DNA of 64,000 nucleotides from Microbacterium sp. SSM24 (GCF_025989145.1 NZ_JAPDNQ010000001.1:558001-622000); one strand, 5' to 3'; positions 36,801 to 44,280 are shown, numbered from the stretch's first letter. Translations and numbers: made by a program. Notes: generated from the sequence alone by a model not told the origin.

Positions 36801-37256
36801 GGAGAGGTCGAGGTCGGCGCCCGCGGGCAGATCGGCGACGTTCGCCCACTGCAGCAGCTGGGCGGTGACCGTGGGCTCCGCCGGATCCGGGACGTAGGTG
36901 CGGATGAGCGGCTCACCGACGGCGTTCGGCGGCCCCGGACGGGCGGAGCCGGGCACGTATGTGACGCCGACGGGCAGGATCGCGACCGCGGTCGCGTTGT
37001 AGAGATCCACGCCGGCGACGTTGGATGCGGTGATGCCGATCTCGCCGACGCCCGAGGCGAGCACACTGGATGCCTCGGCCGACACGTCGACGCCGGTGAA
37101 GCCTCCCCCGTCGGACGCGACGGGGGGCGCGGCGGCTGCCGACAAGGGCAGCGCGACGGCCATCCCGACGGCGAGCACGGCCACCGTGGCGGCGGCGGTC
37201 AGCCGGCGGAACCGGCCGACACGGGTGTTGCGGGCTTCGGGGGCGTGCTGCGTCAT
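27861..37256 (-). CDS. Giant cell-wall-anchored DUF11 repeat protein with LAATG sorting signal
   Basis: 3131 residues. Signal peptide: basic region, then a hydrophobic stretch (TAAATVAVLAVGMAVALP) and ALPLSAAAAPP. The body is a string of DUF11 (TIGR01451-like) beta-sandwich repeats. The last eleven are regular, about 120 residues each, with NxGPSDAxxVTxxDTLPAG; the preceding 1700 residues carry more varied copies. At the C-terminus LAATG (3095-3099), a hydrophobic helix and RRARRR form a class E sortase signal (LAXTG type in high-GC Actinobacteria). No sortase gene is in this window. A surface stalk or adhesin role is inferred. Repeats are interspersed with Thr and Asp, and Cys pairs occur in many domains. 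Confidence 0.92.
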   Translation of the reverse strand: MTQHAPEARNTRVGRFRRLTAAATVAVLAVGMAVALPLSAAAAPPVASDGGGFTGVDVSAEASSVLASGVGEIGITASNVAGVDLYNATAVAILPVGVTYVPGSARPGPPNAVGEPLIRTYVPDPAEPTVTAQLLQWANVADLPAGADLDLSFDVVADNDLYPVGASFTVDVGVYANTNERIVPVVTIPTDGTPPVVTRATHGGDDTQTLSISAIRLTKRNLDAEAEVYRGPANATRYRLTVTTADEAGTAGAIVTDLVPAQFQVTDCGLGDVACTTEIVEIDGETFTRLTWDLGDIPADTTVELMYQAFVGLQEITAPDGTADGGPTRPGPAGTSIENTAEVSGTYGGSVVEGGSTQISATAEATVRLLDVGVVKTIATGQFTAGATTRFTLALRTSQYVTTSDVVITDTLADGLCPVVPAGVPTTGAWPAECPAPGSTADTVVGGTMTDVVANADGTFVVTFAVPGDTLAEDAATAIVYSAYMREAYQDGSRTSTGDAVTNQVDVEGTTSPAAGNTVDTGAVESTNDSSASLVTSDLSLSKTVWTNPDREAIAGASGAGVTCATAPAGEYVASDGPRLQLGDLACFRIRIDFTDGASTRNPILTDFLPPGTEFVAWAEGPGNTADAERVTGGARWLLGTPNPDGSRYVPGGGVAVIDILARVTAVPDAGADIDVTGNLAKLRYMSSNNQVLAARDEVDLTLAPTVPLALAKRVNGAGSAAVQEGQSLTFTVGVTHQGSAADGNDYPLSSATVWDALPVGFECADITTSTPASTSCATSTTGPASGRDVVVWNLSGAALGADGLLTAGETVTVTYSLTVPTPLSISSSHTNEAAVTLYTAPTTDGTPDSAGDVTFYPENDLGANPGITPNAPEASDTATVTLADATVAKQVAATGVNGPGNSALTQATIGESVDYTYTVTIPARTSVFSGILDDGLPTGGRLVQTGDPTLTTAPGGITVGAGCTADAAEFRLCDDGTLRFPTTWTNASATAAVFTVTLPTRVADVAGNVNAAPIPNTATFRSAPTVNGSLVQRGTASASVSVVEPSVTLAKTSSATNVAGGSAVNYTLTATNAAGRSPLFDGVVVDCVPAALAVGTLPGAIAGPVAGNGSNGCAVGTQRLTWTLSAPLLAGTPQSIQYPVTVPSGAASGQQYTNNATLTGSSMPGAVTGERSYSTAASRTITVNRASLVKTASSATVVPGQSITWTVTATVPANVQLFNAAFVDVIPAAFGNAAAVTSWSLSCGGGDATWRDDCLTGTLLTASPASNFGVYLGSIAPATASRTVTLALTTRLPANTTSVQGANLNNTAQFRWNYAEQTPPTATNATWSTNVSGSASTQVREPQVTVTKAVSNAQPAQGEVFTYTVTAAATADVRNVPAFNVAIVDTVPAGVVPLDAAGDPVADGDSTASGGVWSSTARTLTWTVATLAPGAANTVTRTYPARLAPSSSLTGTALTNSVRPQSWTSLASDGKTYGPGTAATAAVTPQFPLIATAKTQVTPANPVYIGQEVSFRLELTNSGGGTAASLDAVDTLPAGWTYVADSAAVTVRTGSAVAVDPTITGQTLRWSDVGGTTVDLLTNERIVVTYRAVAGPSVQVGLSVPHTNTAVAADVTDATGGTSYNGGSGSYIGASGSATARIASADLRITKTANNDFIAGGSGTYTLTVTNAGPDAAAGVTVVDAVTAPAGVTVIGAAGAGWSCSAPSDGSISCTRTNAADTLASGASWTLTVTAAVAASVLDGTQIPNTATVSARTEDRNPDNNSASATATVRARADLAVTKTPTRTTATAGTALGWTISLVNRGPSVSRGSAGSPIVLTDTLPAGVTGVEVGTVTDDVDCEIAAGVLTCEVPFDLAVGDGISVSLDGTIVSSAAPGSTIANTARVTPVTTDPVAGNNSSTASTTVDIVEALSVSKSIIAPQPPVVVPGQTLTYRIAVTNAGPSDARGVTVLDDLPAGLTFSSIVAGGSSWTATAQGGDILFTLSGNLAAGASSQFDFVATVGAGVIGELTNTAAVSSTWRANQDTASVTTGSTASSDLAITKSVDAASIVAGGDTAATYTLSVANLGPSDAVGSITVTDLLPTGMTLVGTPPAGCEVTEVSGRVRVQCDKADGLDVAEDPWTIELPVLVDADVTDAALTNSATVTSPTPDPDLTNNTDTAVLPVVQHAALAVTKDAAPTVVAGENATWTVTVTNNGPSDAQAVTLTDDIDDRLTLVSAASEADGVDCSGTTQVVCTIGILAAGDSVVIEVVTTVASSVPDGTIIPNTAVAHSTTIDAATDEPATAEGEDSVEVSAVTALTLVKEAVEDVVDAGDVASFTLSLVNDGPSDAADPVTIVDTLPAGMTYLGASTSGGPGTWDCDIDGQVLTCELTDDGDVVTLAAGATAPPLAVSATIGAGESAGTLTNTAVASSPSSPDGAEDEASVTVVTHADLELVKSHDPSASATAGLPFEWTIAVTNHGPSDSVATSDDPIVVRDTLPEGVTLADAPVSGGADTVCAIVDPDADPQVVECARTTTLPAGETLELTLSVDIDESASGALTNTATVFPGLTPQTDDNTWPDTDTDTITVIEVADLSIEKETVTAPVVAGGAIVWTLTVRNLGPSDSDASPEAPITVVDTLPAGVTGASASGEGWDCAPIDLTDDGREQVECTRDTTLLVGAAPVITVTGVVSSSVQGSITNTAAVTPGLTQNDGDGPSEASVTDEVGESADLALTKTIARTITAGGTGEYRLSIVNLGPSDARGVVLTDTLPAGLSYAGIAASTDGFTWSCEPDEIEPTTVVCELAEPIPAGQTVVLDVTVDAESQLEGDLENTAVVSADTPDPDLENNSSSVSGTVSELADLAIVKQAVGEPHVGEQFSYTLTVTNGGPSDARGIVIEDAVPAQLTVDAIDAGDWTCASIPAEGAPTDVTCLLPQLVSGGTAPVITITVTVLPAAYPAVSNTATVTAATPEDPETLADNTSTVTSTVPALSSLSITKDLTSTLYAGFTGAYTITVTNEGPTADPGPITVTDDLPAGLTYRSATVDGVATTCDVAGREVTCTVGPLEVGESTVLVLTVNVAADASGSLQNTATVSSEADPESPSSTATGTVDRSLLAATGTALGLLPASAVLLLLLGLLLVRRARRREIVEP

Positions 37257-37615
37257 CTGCGTCCTGTTTCCGTGCCGAGCTTGCGGGGGCCGCTGAGGAC
37301 GACCGGCGCAGCTCGCGCACGCGCGAACAGCGTCGGTCTTCCGTCAGCAGGCGCGGGCGAGCGCAGCCAAAGGTGTCCACTGCCGTGCGGCTGAGGCGCG
37401 CACGACATCCGTCACTCGGAGAGCACCGATCGGGCCTAACTTCGGGTTGCCCGATCCGCATCCCCCCGAACGCGGAGCACTTCCAGGAAGTGCACAGTGA
37501 TCCCCACGCTAGTGAATCGTCGGGCGCGCCGACAAATGAAACGCTGTGCAGTCCCTCAGTTTTTGCACAGGTCCGCGCCGGAGACAGCGTCGCACCTCGG
37601 TGGTACCGTCGCGAC
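37257..37615. promoter_or_regulatory. 359-bp divergent intergenic region with two palindromic sites
   Basis: The region separates the giant surface protein from the patatin gene. GCACTTCCAGGAAGTGC (37477-37493) is an inverted repeat of 8-bp arms with one central base. CTGTGCA (37544-37550) and TGCACAG (37564-37570) form another pair close to TTTTTGCAC, a possible -35 for the patatin operon. The remainder looks non-coding and otherwise featureless. Confidence 0.5.
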
Positions 37616-38398
37616 GTGCCCCTCGAGCCCGCCCCACCCGCCGACGACACCCGCCTCGGGATCACGCTCAGCGGCGGTGGCGCATTCGGCGCGGCGCACG
37701 TCGGAGTCCTGCAGGTGCTCGAGGAACACAGCATCCGTCCTCACATCGTCACGGGCACGAGCTCGGGCGCCCTCGTGGGCGCCGCCTACGCGGCCGGCCT
37801 CGACGGCGGCGCGCTCGAGGAGATCGCGCTTCGGTTCCGGTGGAGCCGCATCGCGGCCTGGAGCTTCCAGCCCCGGTGGGGACTCCTCGATACGCGCGTC
37901 GTCACCGACGCCATCCACCGGCTGCTCGGCGACGACCCCCGCATCGAGGACCTGCCCCGGCGATTCGGCGCGGTCGCGACCGATCTGCGCACGCGCCAGG
38001 CCGTCACGATCGACCACGGTCCCCTGAGTGCCGCCCTGCGGGCCTCGATCGCCGTGCCGGGCCTGCTGCCGCCGGTCCGCCTCGGCGGGCGACTGCTCGC
38101 CGACGGCGGGATGGTCGACAACGTTCCGCACTCGGCCGCGCGCACGCTCGGCGCCGACAGGGTGATCGTCGTGCACCTGCACGCGAAGTGGGAGAACGTG
38201 CGCATGATGCGCACGACCACCAAGATCTCCCAGCTGATCGCCGACCCGTCGACGCTGCTGGTGCAGCCCGAGATGGAGCGGATGGCGCAGTGGAGCATGC
38301 GGGATGTCCCGCGTCTGATCGCCGAGGGCCGTCGCGCGGCCACCGCCGCGCTGGCCACGGCCGACGTCCTCAAAGCCTCCACGAAAGGTGACCGATGA
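37616..38398 (+). CDS. Patatin-like phospholipase (RssA/NTE family)
   Basis: 260 residues from a GTG at 37616; an upstream ATG at 37373 would run through the intergenic palindromes. GITLSGGGAFGAAHVGVL contains the oxyanion GGGxFG, IVTGTSSGALVGAAYA the nucleophile in GxSxG, and LLADGGMVDNVP the catalytic Asp (DGG). Cytosolic lipid acyl hydrolase. TACCGT about 12 bases upstream is a possible -10 for a leaderless message. First gene of an operon with peptidase E (ATGA overlap) and a hydrolase. Confidence 0.9.
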   Translation: MPLEPAPPADDTRLGITLSGGGAFGAAHVGVLQVLEEHSIRPHIVTGTSSGALVGAAYAAGLDGGALEEIALRFRWSRIAAWSFQPRWGLLDTRVVTDAIHRLLGDDPRIEDLPRRFGAVATDLRTRQAVTIDHGPLSAALRASIAVPGLLPPVRLGGRLLADGGMVDNVPHSAARTLGADRVIVVHLHAKWENVRMMRTTTKISQLIADPSTLLVQPEMERMAQWSMRDVPRLIAEGRRAATAALATADVLKASTKGDR

Positions 38399-39090
38399 AA
38401 CTCCTCCTCACGTCCGGCGGCATCACCAACGACTCGATCCGCGAGGAACTCGTCGGCCTCCTCGGCAAGCCCATCGAGGAGTCCGATGCGCTCTTCATCC
38501 CCACAGCGCAGTGGGGGCAGCCCGCGTGCTCGCCGCAGTCGGTGTGGCGGTCGACGGCCGCGCGCTGGCCCGGCGAGCAGGCTTTCGTCGGTCTCGACTG
38601 GAAGTCCGTCGGCGTGCTCGAGCTGACCGCGCTGGCGAGTATCGGCGAGGAGCGCTGGGTGCCCTGGGTGAAGGATGCCGACGTGCTCCTGGTCGACGGG
38701 GGCGAGGCCGTCTACCTCGCGCACTGGATGCGCGAGTCCGGTCTCGCGGCCCTGCTCCCCGAGCTCGCCGAGACCGTGTGGGTCGGCGTGAGCGCGGGGA
38801 GCATGGTGATGACGCCGCGCATCGGTCCGGAGTTCGTCGACCGCGATCCCGACGGCACCGACGAGACGCTCGGCGTGGTCGACTTCTCGATCTTCCCCCA
38901 CCTCGACTACCCCGGCTGGACGTCGAACACGACTGAGGCCGCGCACCGCTGGGCGGCGAAGATCGGGCACCCGGCCTACGCGATCGACGAGCAGACGGCG
39001 ATCTCCGTCGTCGACGGCGAGGTCCGCGTGATCTCCGAGGGCGCGTGGGAGCACTTCCCCGACCTGGGCGGGGCATCCGACGGTGCTTGA
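38395..39090 (+). CDS. Peptidase E-like type 1 glutamine amidotransferase family protein (S51)
   Basis: 231 residues. MKLLLTSGGITNDSIREEL at the start, LLVDGGEAVYLAHWM and VWVGVSAGSMVMTPRIG, where the nucleophile Ser sits in GVSAGS, and a following DFSIFPHLDYP match the S51 dipeptidase E family, which cleaves Asp-X dipeptides. Translationally coupled to the patatin gene by ATGA overlap. Cytosolic. Confidence 0.88.
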   Translation: MKLLLTSGGITNDSIREELVGLLGKPIEESDALFIPTAQWGQPACSPQSVWRSTAARWPGEQAFVGLDWKSVGVLELTALASIGEERWVPWVKDADVLLVDGGEAVYLAHWMRESGLAALLPELAETVWVGVSAGSMVMTPRIGPEFVDRDPDGTDETLGVVDFSIFPHLDYPGWTSNTTEAAHRWAAKIGHPAYAIDEQTAISVVDGEVRVISEGAWEHFPDLGGASDGA

Positions 39091-39100
39091 GCGCACGGCC

Positions 39101-39838
39101 ATGCGCTTCACCTCCGAACGACTCCTCGACGACGACCTCGTCGAGCGCCGCTTCGAGCTCGGCGACATCCCGGGCATCCTGTGGACGCCGGTGGCGGCAT
39201 CCGCTCTCCCGCTCGTGCTGATGGGCCACCCCGGCGGGCTCGACGGAATGTACCCGCGGCTCCTCGCGCGTGCCCGCGCCTCGGCGGATCACGGCTTCGC
39301 CTCCGTCACGATCGAACTTCCCGGGGGCGGTGGGAGAGAGCGGATGCCGCAGATCGACGAGGCCCGCGCGGATCTCCGTCGCGCGCTCGCGGCGGGCGGG
39401 GCGCCGACGCCCGACGTCATCGACCGCCTCGTGCTGCCTCTGGTCGAGCGGGCCGTGCCCGAATGGCAGGCGACCCTCGATGCGGTGCTCGCGCTCCCCG
39501 AGGTCGACGGACCGGTCGGCTACTCAGGAGGCCCGATCGCCGTCGGCATCCGGCTCGCCGCTGTCGAGCCGCGCATCGCCGCCGCAGGACTCTTCGCCGG
39601 CAGCTTCGTGCCCGCCTCGATGTTCGCCGAGGCGCGGGCCGTCACGATCCCCGTGCACGTCCTGCTGCAGTGGGACGACGAGGGCAACGACCGGGCGATG
39701 GCTCTGGACCTCTTCGATGCGCTCGGGTCGGAGGAGAAGACGCTGCAGGCGAACATGGGCGGTCACCGCGGCGTTCCCGCTCACGCGGGCGAGGACGCGA
39801 GCCGCTTCTTCGGCAGGCACCTGACGCGAGAGGCGTGA
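39101..39838 (+). CDS. Alpha/beta hydrolase (dienelactone-hydrolase-like)
   Basis: 245 residues from the ATG at 39101 (a GTG at 39083 overlapping the peptidase stop is possible). LVLMGHPGGLDGM supplies the oxyanion strand, VGYSGGPIAV the nucleophile elbow (Ser in GYSGG), VHVLLQWDDEGND the acidic residue and GGHRGVP the catalytic His. Cytosolic esterase or lactonase of unknown substrate. Last gene of the operon. Confidence 0.85.
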   Translation: MRFTSERLLDDDLVERRFELGDIPGILWTPVAASALPLVLMGHPGGLDGMYPRLLARARASADHGFASVTIELPGGGGRERMPQIDEARADLRRALAAGGAPTPDVIDRLVLPLVERAVPEWQATLDAVLALPEVDGPVGYSGGPIAVGIRLAAVEPRIAAAGLFAGSFVPASMFAEARAVTIPVHVLLQWDDEGNDRAMALDLFDALGSEEKTLQANMGGHRGVPAHAGEDASRFFGRHLTREA

Positions 39839-39886
39839 CGCCGGCGGCGGGGCGCCGCCCGCCCGCCTGCGCGGCCGGAAAAGGGT

Positions 39887-39925
39887 GAAGCGGTCCGGGA
39901 ATCAGGGGGTGGTCCGGACCGCTTC
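39887..39925 (+). terminator. Hairpin after the patatin operon
   Basis: GAAGCGGTCCGG (39887-39898) and CCGGACCGCTTC (39914-39925) form a perfect 12-bp stem with a 15-base loop, 48 bases after the hydrolase stop. No T tract follows, so a Rho-independent terminator is plausible but weak. Confidence 0.55.
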
Positions 39926-40058
39926 CCCTACCAGATCCGTCGCGCTGAAGAGTCGGGCGAGCGGGGGGCCGGCAGGTGTGAGGCCCTGGGGAAGCCTCGA
40001 GCAACACCGTATATGCGACAGAATGCACAACCCGTGCACGACACGAGCAGCGTTTTTC

Positions 40059-40082
40059 GGCGTGGCGGGAACCCGCCACGCC
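40059..40082. repeat. Tight GC-rich hairpin between convergent genes
   Basis: GGCGTGGCGGG-AA-CCCGCCACGCC is a perfect 11-bp stem with a 2-base loop, preceded on the plus strand by a run of T. It lies between convergent genes, about 30 bases beyond the MOSC gene's stop. The rest of the 275-bp spacer (39839-40113) shows only the hairpins and TATATG near 40012, with no gene. Confidence 0.55.
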
Positions 40083-40113
40083 GATCCCGCCGCGGAAATC
40101 CGTGGGCCGAGGG

Positions 40114-40932
40114 TCAGCCGGGGACGACCGCATCACCCGCGCGCACCACGGCATCCGCGGGCGCGCCGTCGAGGTCGGGCACGAGCCACACCCCGAACCA
40201 GGTCTTGCCGTCCCACCGTCGGTGCTTCGCGAGCGTGCGGATCGGCTCCTTGCCACGCGCGAGCGTGTCGGGATCGATCGTCGTCATGACGCAGCGGTCG
40301 CACACGCCGCTCACCCGGAACCGCACCGCGCCGAGCGTCACGAACGGCCAGGAGTCCTCGGCGAACGGTGCGTCGGAGTCGCCGTCGATGATGAGGTTCG
40401 GGCGGAAGCGCAGGATGTCGAGCTCCGGCGCCGCGTCGTCGGTCCAGCGGTTCAGCTGGGCCATCGACGACTCGCTCACCAGCAGCAGCGGCCCGACGTC
40501 GGCGAGCGACACGCGATCCCCCGGCAGCCCGCCGTGGTCGGGGTTGACGCTGCGGACCCGGGGGTCGGGCTGCCACACCAGGCGCGCCGGTCGGCCGATG
40601 CGCGCGCTCACCCAGTCGTCGGCGTCGCGTCCGGCAGGCAGGGCCGAGCCCTGGCGGGAGAACCCGACCGCGACGGGCGCGGCATCCGTGGGCTCGGGCA
40701 CGCGCAGCGCACCGCCGTCGCGGTCGCTCAGCATCAGCGCCCGGTCCTCGCCCATGACCGCGGTGAGACCCAGCAGGCCGTTCGCCTCCCGAGCCGTGAT
40801 CGGCTCGCCGCCGGGATCGACGACAGCCCACCGGCGGTCACCGTCCAGTCCCCACGGCAGCACCCTGGCGGAGGGCACGTCGGTCCCCGCGAACGACTTC
40901 ACCGGATGGATGCGAACCCTGGTCACCTGCAC
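40114..40932 (-). CDS. MOSC domain-containing protein
   Basis: 272 residues: an N-terminal beta-barrel (VTRVRIHPVKSFAGTDV...LPWGLDGDRRWAVVD-type sequence) followed by a MOSC domain. The conserved region VSGVCDRCVMTTIDPDT holds the cysteine that ligates the molybdenum cofactor in mARC/YcbX-like proteins, preceded by RFRPNLIIDG. It probably binds Moco and reduces N-hydroxylated or sulfur compounds; partner redox proteins are not in the window. A short spacer separates it from the ABC operon. Confidence 0.92.
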   Translation of the reverse strand: MQVTRVRIHPVKSFAGTDVPSARVLPWGLDGDRRWAVVDPGGEPITAREANGLLGLTAVMGEDRALMLSDRDGGALRVPEPTDAAPVAVGFSRQGSALPAGRDADDWVSARIGRPARLVWQPDPRVRSVNPDHGGLPGDRVSLADVGPLLLVSESSMAQLNRWTDDAAPELDILRFRPNLIIDGDSDAPFAEDSWPFVTLGAVRFRVSGVCDRCVMTTIDPDTLARGKEPIRTLAKHRRWDGKTWFGVWLVPDLDGAPADAVVRAGDAVVPG

Positions 40933-40958
40933 CCGAGAACGCTATCGCCCCGCCGCGC

Positions 40959-42065
40959 TCAGGCGATCCGCGTTCCCGGTGGCAGTCGGCGCGCCGGGGT
41001 GCTCGTGCGGGACCAGGCCCACCAGAGCAGGCCCGCCGCAAGCAGGATCTGCAGACCCAGACCGACGAACCAGCTCGGGGTGGACTGCGCGATGATCTCC
41101 TCGGGAGTGGGCTGCTGGTCCTCCATCGACTGGGGACTGCACTCGTCCCACGTCACTTCGTCGGCGGGCGGCTCCTGGGCTGCCCGGATGCCGAGCTTGA
41201 TCTGCCCGAAGAGGTCGACGGGGTACCCGTTCGCGTCGAAGGTCGTGGGCGTCGCATCGGCGAGGATCACGAACGGGTTCGCGGCGAGGATCCACCACAC
41301 GCGATCGAACCGCGGCACCTCGTTCGTGTAGGTGGACCACTCACCGCACTCCGGCGACGGATCCTGCACGCACGGGTAGTCGTCGCTCGGACTCTCGCCG
41401 GGCATGCACGGGAACTCGCCGTCCTCCTCGTAGGACTCCCAGTCGATCGATCGGTTGTTGTACGTCTGCTCGGTGCGCATCGTGGCGCCGACGAGCGCGA
41501 AGGCGATGGGGGTGCCGATGACGAGGGCCGCGACCACGAGGTACGTCGTCGCGACCGAGAACAGCGGCCGCGCGATGACGCCGCTGAGGGCGACGCCGAT
41601 CGCGGCGATGATGCCGACCTCGACGATGAGCACGAGCAGCGAGACCGTGATGGTCGCGGCATCCGCTCCCCCGGACAGGGTCGCGATCACCAGGAACGGG
41701 ATCGACACCGCCACGAACGCGAGGCCGGTGATCCACGCCGCGAGGAACTTGCCCACGATGATGTCGGCCGTCGTCGCGAGTGTGACCTGCACCGGCGCGA
41801 GGGTCGCGGCGTCTCTGTCGCCGTTGATCGAGTTGCCGCTGAGGGTCGGCGAGACCAGCACGACGAGCAGCAGCGTGATGTAGACGATCGTCGAGTAGAT
41901 CGCGGAGCCCTGCTCCCGATCCGACCAGCTGAAGGCCATGAACGACAGCGCGGTCACGATGACGAGCAGCAGCGCGAAGACGCCGAGCAGGATGTACCAG
42001 GCGACGCTGCGGGTGCGCTGCGTCAGTTCGAGGCGGACGATCGTTCCCAGGCGCTGTGCGTTCAC
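40959..42065 (-). CDS. ABC-2 type exporter permease
   Basis: 368 residues with six hydrophobic helices. The N-terminus IVRLELTQRTRSVAWYILLG is a common ABC-2 start. A loop of about 100 residues between TM5 and TM6 is acidic and contains four cysteines (FPCMPGE, YPCVQDPSPECGEW), suggesting a structured extracytoplasmic domain with disulfides. The partner ATPase is directly upstream (ATGA overlap). Substrate unknown. Confidence 0.85.
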   Translation of the reverse strand: MNAQRLGTIVRLELTQRTRSVAWYILLGVFALLLVIVTALSFMAFSWSDREQGSAIYSTIVYITLLLVVLVSPTLSGNSINGDRDAATLAPVQVTLATTADIIVGKFLAAWITGLAFVAVSIPFLVIATLSGGADAATITVSLLVLIVEVGIIAAIGVALSGVIARPLFSVATTYLVVAALVIGTPIAFALVGATMRTEQTYNNRSIDWESYEEDGEFPCMPGESPSDDYPCVQDPSPECGEWSTYTNEVPRFDRVWWILAANPFVILADATPTTFDANGYPVDLFGQIKLGIRAAQEPPADEVTWDECSPQSMEDQQPTPEEIIAQSTPSWFVGLGLQILLAAGLLWWAWSRTSTPARRLPPGTRIA

Positions 42066-43096
42066 GACGTGGCCTCCTCGTCGGCATCGGGGTGGGCTGC
42101 AGACGCCTCCGGGAGCGTCGTGGGAGGCAGCGCACCGGGTGGCGCCCCCTCGGGCGTCGCCGGCGGCATGCCCTTGCCGAGGTCGAGGAACGTGTGCTCG
42201 AGGCTGCCCTGGGCCGCCGCGAACTCCGCGACCGCGAGACCTGCGCCGATCAGCGAGCGCAGCGCGTCGGCGGCCGCCTCGTCGGACTCGAAGTCGACGA
42301 TGACGTCGCGGCGATCGACGCGTGCGGCCGCACCGAGCGCCTGCCCGACGCGGGTGGCGGAATCGGATGCCTCCGCCCCGGCGATCCGCACGCGCCAGGG
42401 CCGCGCGCGCCGCGCCGCCGCCTCCACGCGGCGGGTGTCGACCGTCTCGCCCTCGAGAAGGAACACCGCGTCGTCCACGACTTCTTCGAGCTCGCTGAGG
42501 ATGTGGCTGGAGACGAGCACCGTGCGTCCTTCGGCCGCGAAGCGGCGCAGGAGCACGCGGAGATCAATGCGGGCCTGCGGGTCCAGGCCGGAGGCGGGCT
42601 CGTCGAGCAGCAGTATGCGGGGCTCGTGGACGAGCGCGCGCGCGAGGCCGAGTCGCTGCTTCTGCCCACGGGAGAGGACCTTCGCCGCCGCATCGGCCAG
42701 ACCGGTCAGTCCCACCTCGGCGAGGAGAGCCTCGGCGCGCGCGGCGGCGACGGGCTTCGGCATCCCGTACAGCTGGCCGGTCACGACGAGCGTCTCGCGG
42801 GAGGTGAGCGAGCCCCAGGCGCCGAGGGCGTCGGGCATCCACCCGATCAGCGCACGGGCGGCGTGCGGGTCGGTCACGGGGTCGACGCCCTCGATGCGGA
42901 TCGTTCCGGCGTCGGGGGCCAGGAGGGACGCGAGCATGAGCAGGAGGGTGGTCTTGCCCGAGCCGTTCGGCCCGACGAGGCCGGTCACGCGGCCGGCGTG
43001 CGCCTGCAGCGTCACGTTGCGGACCGCGTGGATCTCTCCGAACGAGCGACGGACTCCTTGCACCACGATGCCGGGGGAAGTCATGGGACTCACCAT
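42062..43096 (-). CDS. ABC exporter ATPase
   Basis: 344 residues. Walker A GPNGSGKT at 42-49, signature LSRGQKQRLGLARALV, Walker B ILLLDEPASG and H-loop VLVSSHILSE. A C-terminal domain of about 120 residues follows and ends in a Pro/Ala-rich tail (PPGALPPTTLPEASA). The likely start is 43096 (an ATG at 43084 also fits). It overlaps the permease by ATGA. Confidence 0.93.
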   Translation of the reverse strand: MVSPMTSPGIVVQGVRRSFGEIHAVRNVTLQAHAGRVTGLVGPNGSGKTTLLLMLASLLAPDAGTIRIEGVDPVTDPHAARALIGWMPDALGAWGSLTSRETLVVTGQLYGMPKPVAAARAEALLAEVGLTGLADAAAKVLSRGQKQRLGLARALVHEPRILLLDEPASGLDPQARIDLRVLLRRFAAEGRTVLVSSHILSELEEVVDDAVFLLEGETVDTRRVEAAARRARPWRVRIAGAEASDSATRVGQALGAAARVDRRDVIVDFESDEAAADALRSLIGAGLAVAEFAAAQGSLEHTFLDLGKGMPPATPEGAPPGALPPTTLPEASAAHPDADEEATS

Positions 43097-43119
43097 CTCA
43101 TACCGTCTTCGCGGGAGCG

Positions 43120-44127
43120 TCAGGAACCGAAGAACGCCACGCCGAGGTCAGGGTGGTCGACGAAGACGCCGTCGATTCCGGCATCCCGGATCACCGTCCA
43201 CTCGGCCTCCCAGTCGCCGAACGCGGCTGCCCCGCCCCTCCCGCGGAACTGCCCGATGAGGAAGTTGTTCTCGGGCCGGCACGTCCACGTGAACACGCGG
43301 AGTCCGCGCTCGTGCGCGTCGGCGACCACCGTCGAGCTGCCGAGGCGACCGAGCTTGTCGGGCGCGAGGATCATGCGCTTGTCCACGCTGATCCCGTCGA
43401 CGCGCCCCACGAGCCCGTCGAGCCCCTTCGGGGCCGCGGTCTGCCGGTACGTCAGCGCCGCCGTCCCCTGCTGCGACAGCAGGTCGAAGGGACGCCCCGC
43501 GGCCTCGAGCAGATAGATGTAGGACGCGCGGATGCCGCGCTCCTGCAGCCGGTGCAGCACGGTGGACTCGAAGGCCTCGATCGTGAGCGGCAGCTCGCCG
43601 TCCGCCCACCCCGCTGCGCGCAGCTCGGCGTCGACGAGCTCGGCGATGTCCCACCCGAGGGAGGCGAAGTAGGTGGCGTGCTTGATCTCGAGCACGACGC
43701 CGATCTCACGCCCCTGCGCGAGCGACGCGCCCCGCACGAGGTCGAGCACGTCCCGCAGGCGCAGCACCGGCTGCAGATCGTCGAACGTCGCGCTCGACGG
43801 GCGCAGCGCGGGCAGCCGCTCGCGGCATCCGAGGGTCGACAGCTCGTCCCAGGTGAAGTCCTCGGTGAACCAGCCGGTCAGCTCGGCGCCGTCGACGGTC
43901 TTCGTCGTGCGACGGTCCCGGTACTCCGGGCGATCGGCGATGTCGGTGGTGCCCGAGATCTCGTTCTCGTGCCGGACGACGAGCACGCCGTCCGACGAAA
44001 CGACGATGTCGGGCTCCACGCCGTCGACGCCGAGCTCGAGGGCGAGGTCGTAGGACGACCGGGAATGCTCCGGGCGATACCCCGGGGCGCCGCGATGACC
44101 GATCACGAGCGGGGTCCGGCGCGGCAT
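43120..44127 (-). CDS. Glycerophosphodiester phosphodiesterase
   Basis: 335 residues. IGHRGAPGYRPEHS (His/Arg catalytic pair), DGVEPDIVVSSDGVLVVRHE (metal ligands Glu and Asp plus His) and VVLEIKHATYF (Glu) are the GDPD signature residues. TIM-barrel closure includes VFTWTCRPEN and IDGVFVDHPD. It hydrolyses glycerophosphodiesters to glycerol-3-phosphate and an alcohol. No signal peptide, so cytosolic. Stands alone, 24 bases from the ABC operon start. Confidence 0.95.
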   Translation of the reverse strand: MPRRTPLVIGHRGAPGYRPEHSRSSYDLALELGVDGVEPDIVVSSDGVLVVRHENEISGTTDIADRPEYRDRRTTKTVDGAELTGWFTEDFTWDELSTLGCRERLPALRPSSATFDDLQPVLRLRDVLDLVRGASLAQGREIGVVLEIKHATYFASLGWDIAELVDAELRAAGWADGELPLTIEAFESTVLHRLQERGIRASYIYLLEAAGRPFDLLSQQGTAALTYRQTAAPKGLDGLVGRVDGISVDKRMILAPDKLGRLGSSTVVADAHERGLRVFTWTCRPENNFLIGQFRGRGGAAAFGDWEAEWTVIRDAGIDGVFVDHPDLGVAFFGS

Positions 44128-44280
44128 CGCTCCAGGCTACCCGGCGCATCCGGACCGGCGGGGCCGCGGCATCCGCTCATGGCCGTCTCACAGCGGCCGG
44201 CCTCCACCCCCGGTGCGGCGTCGGATATCGTTGATCAACAGCACCGTGCTGTGCAACCCGTGACTTGGAGTGTGAGAGCA

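Noticed and set aside
32448..37394. A 1648-residue plus-strand open frame opposite the DUF11 protein
   Set aside because: It is the antisense shadow of a high-GC repeat gene: Arg/Gly/Asp-rich, no domain, no ribosome site.
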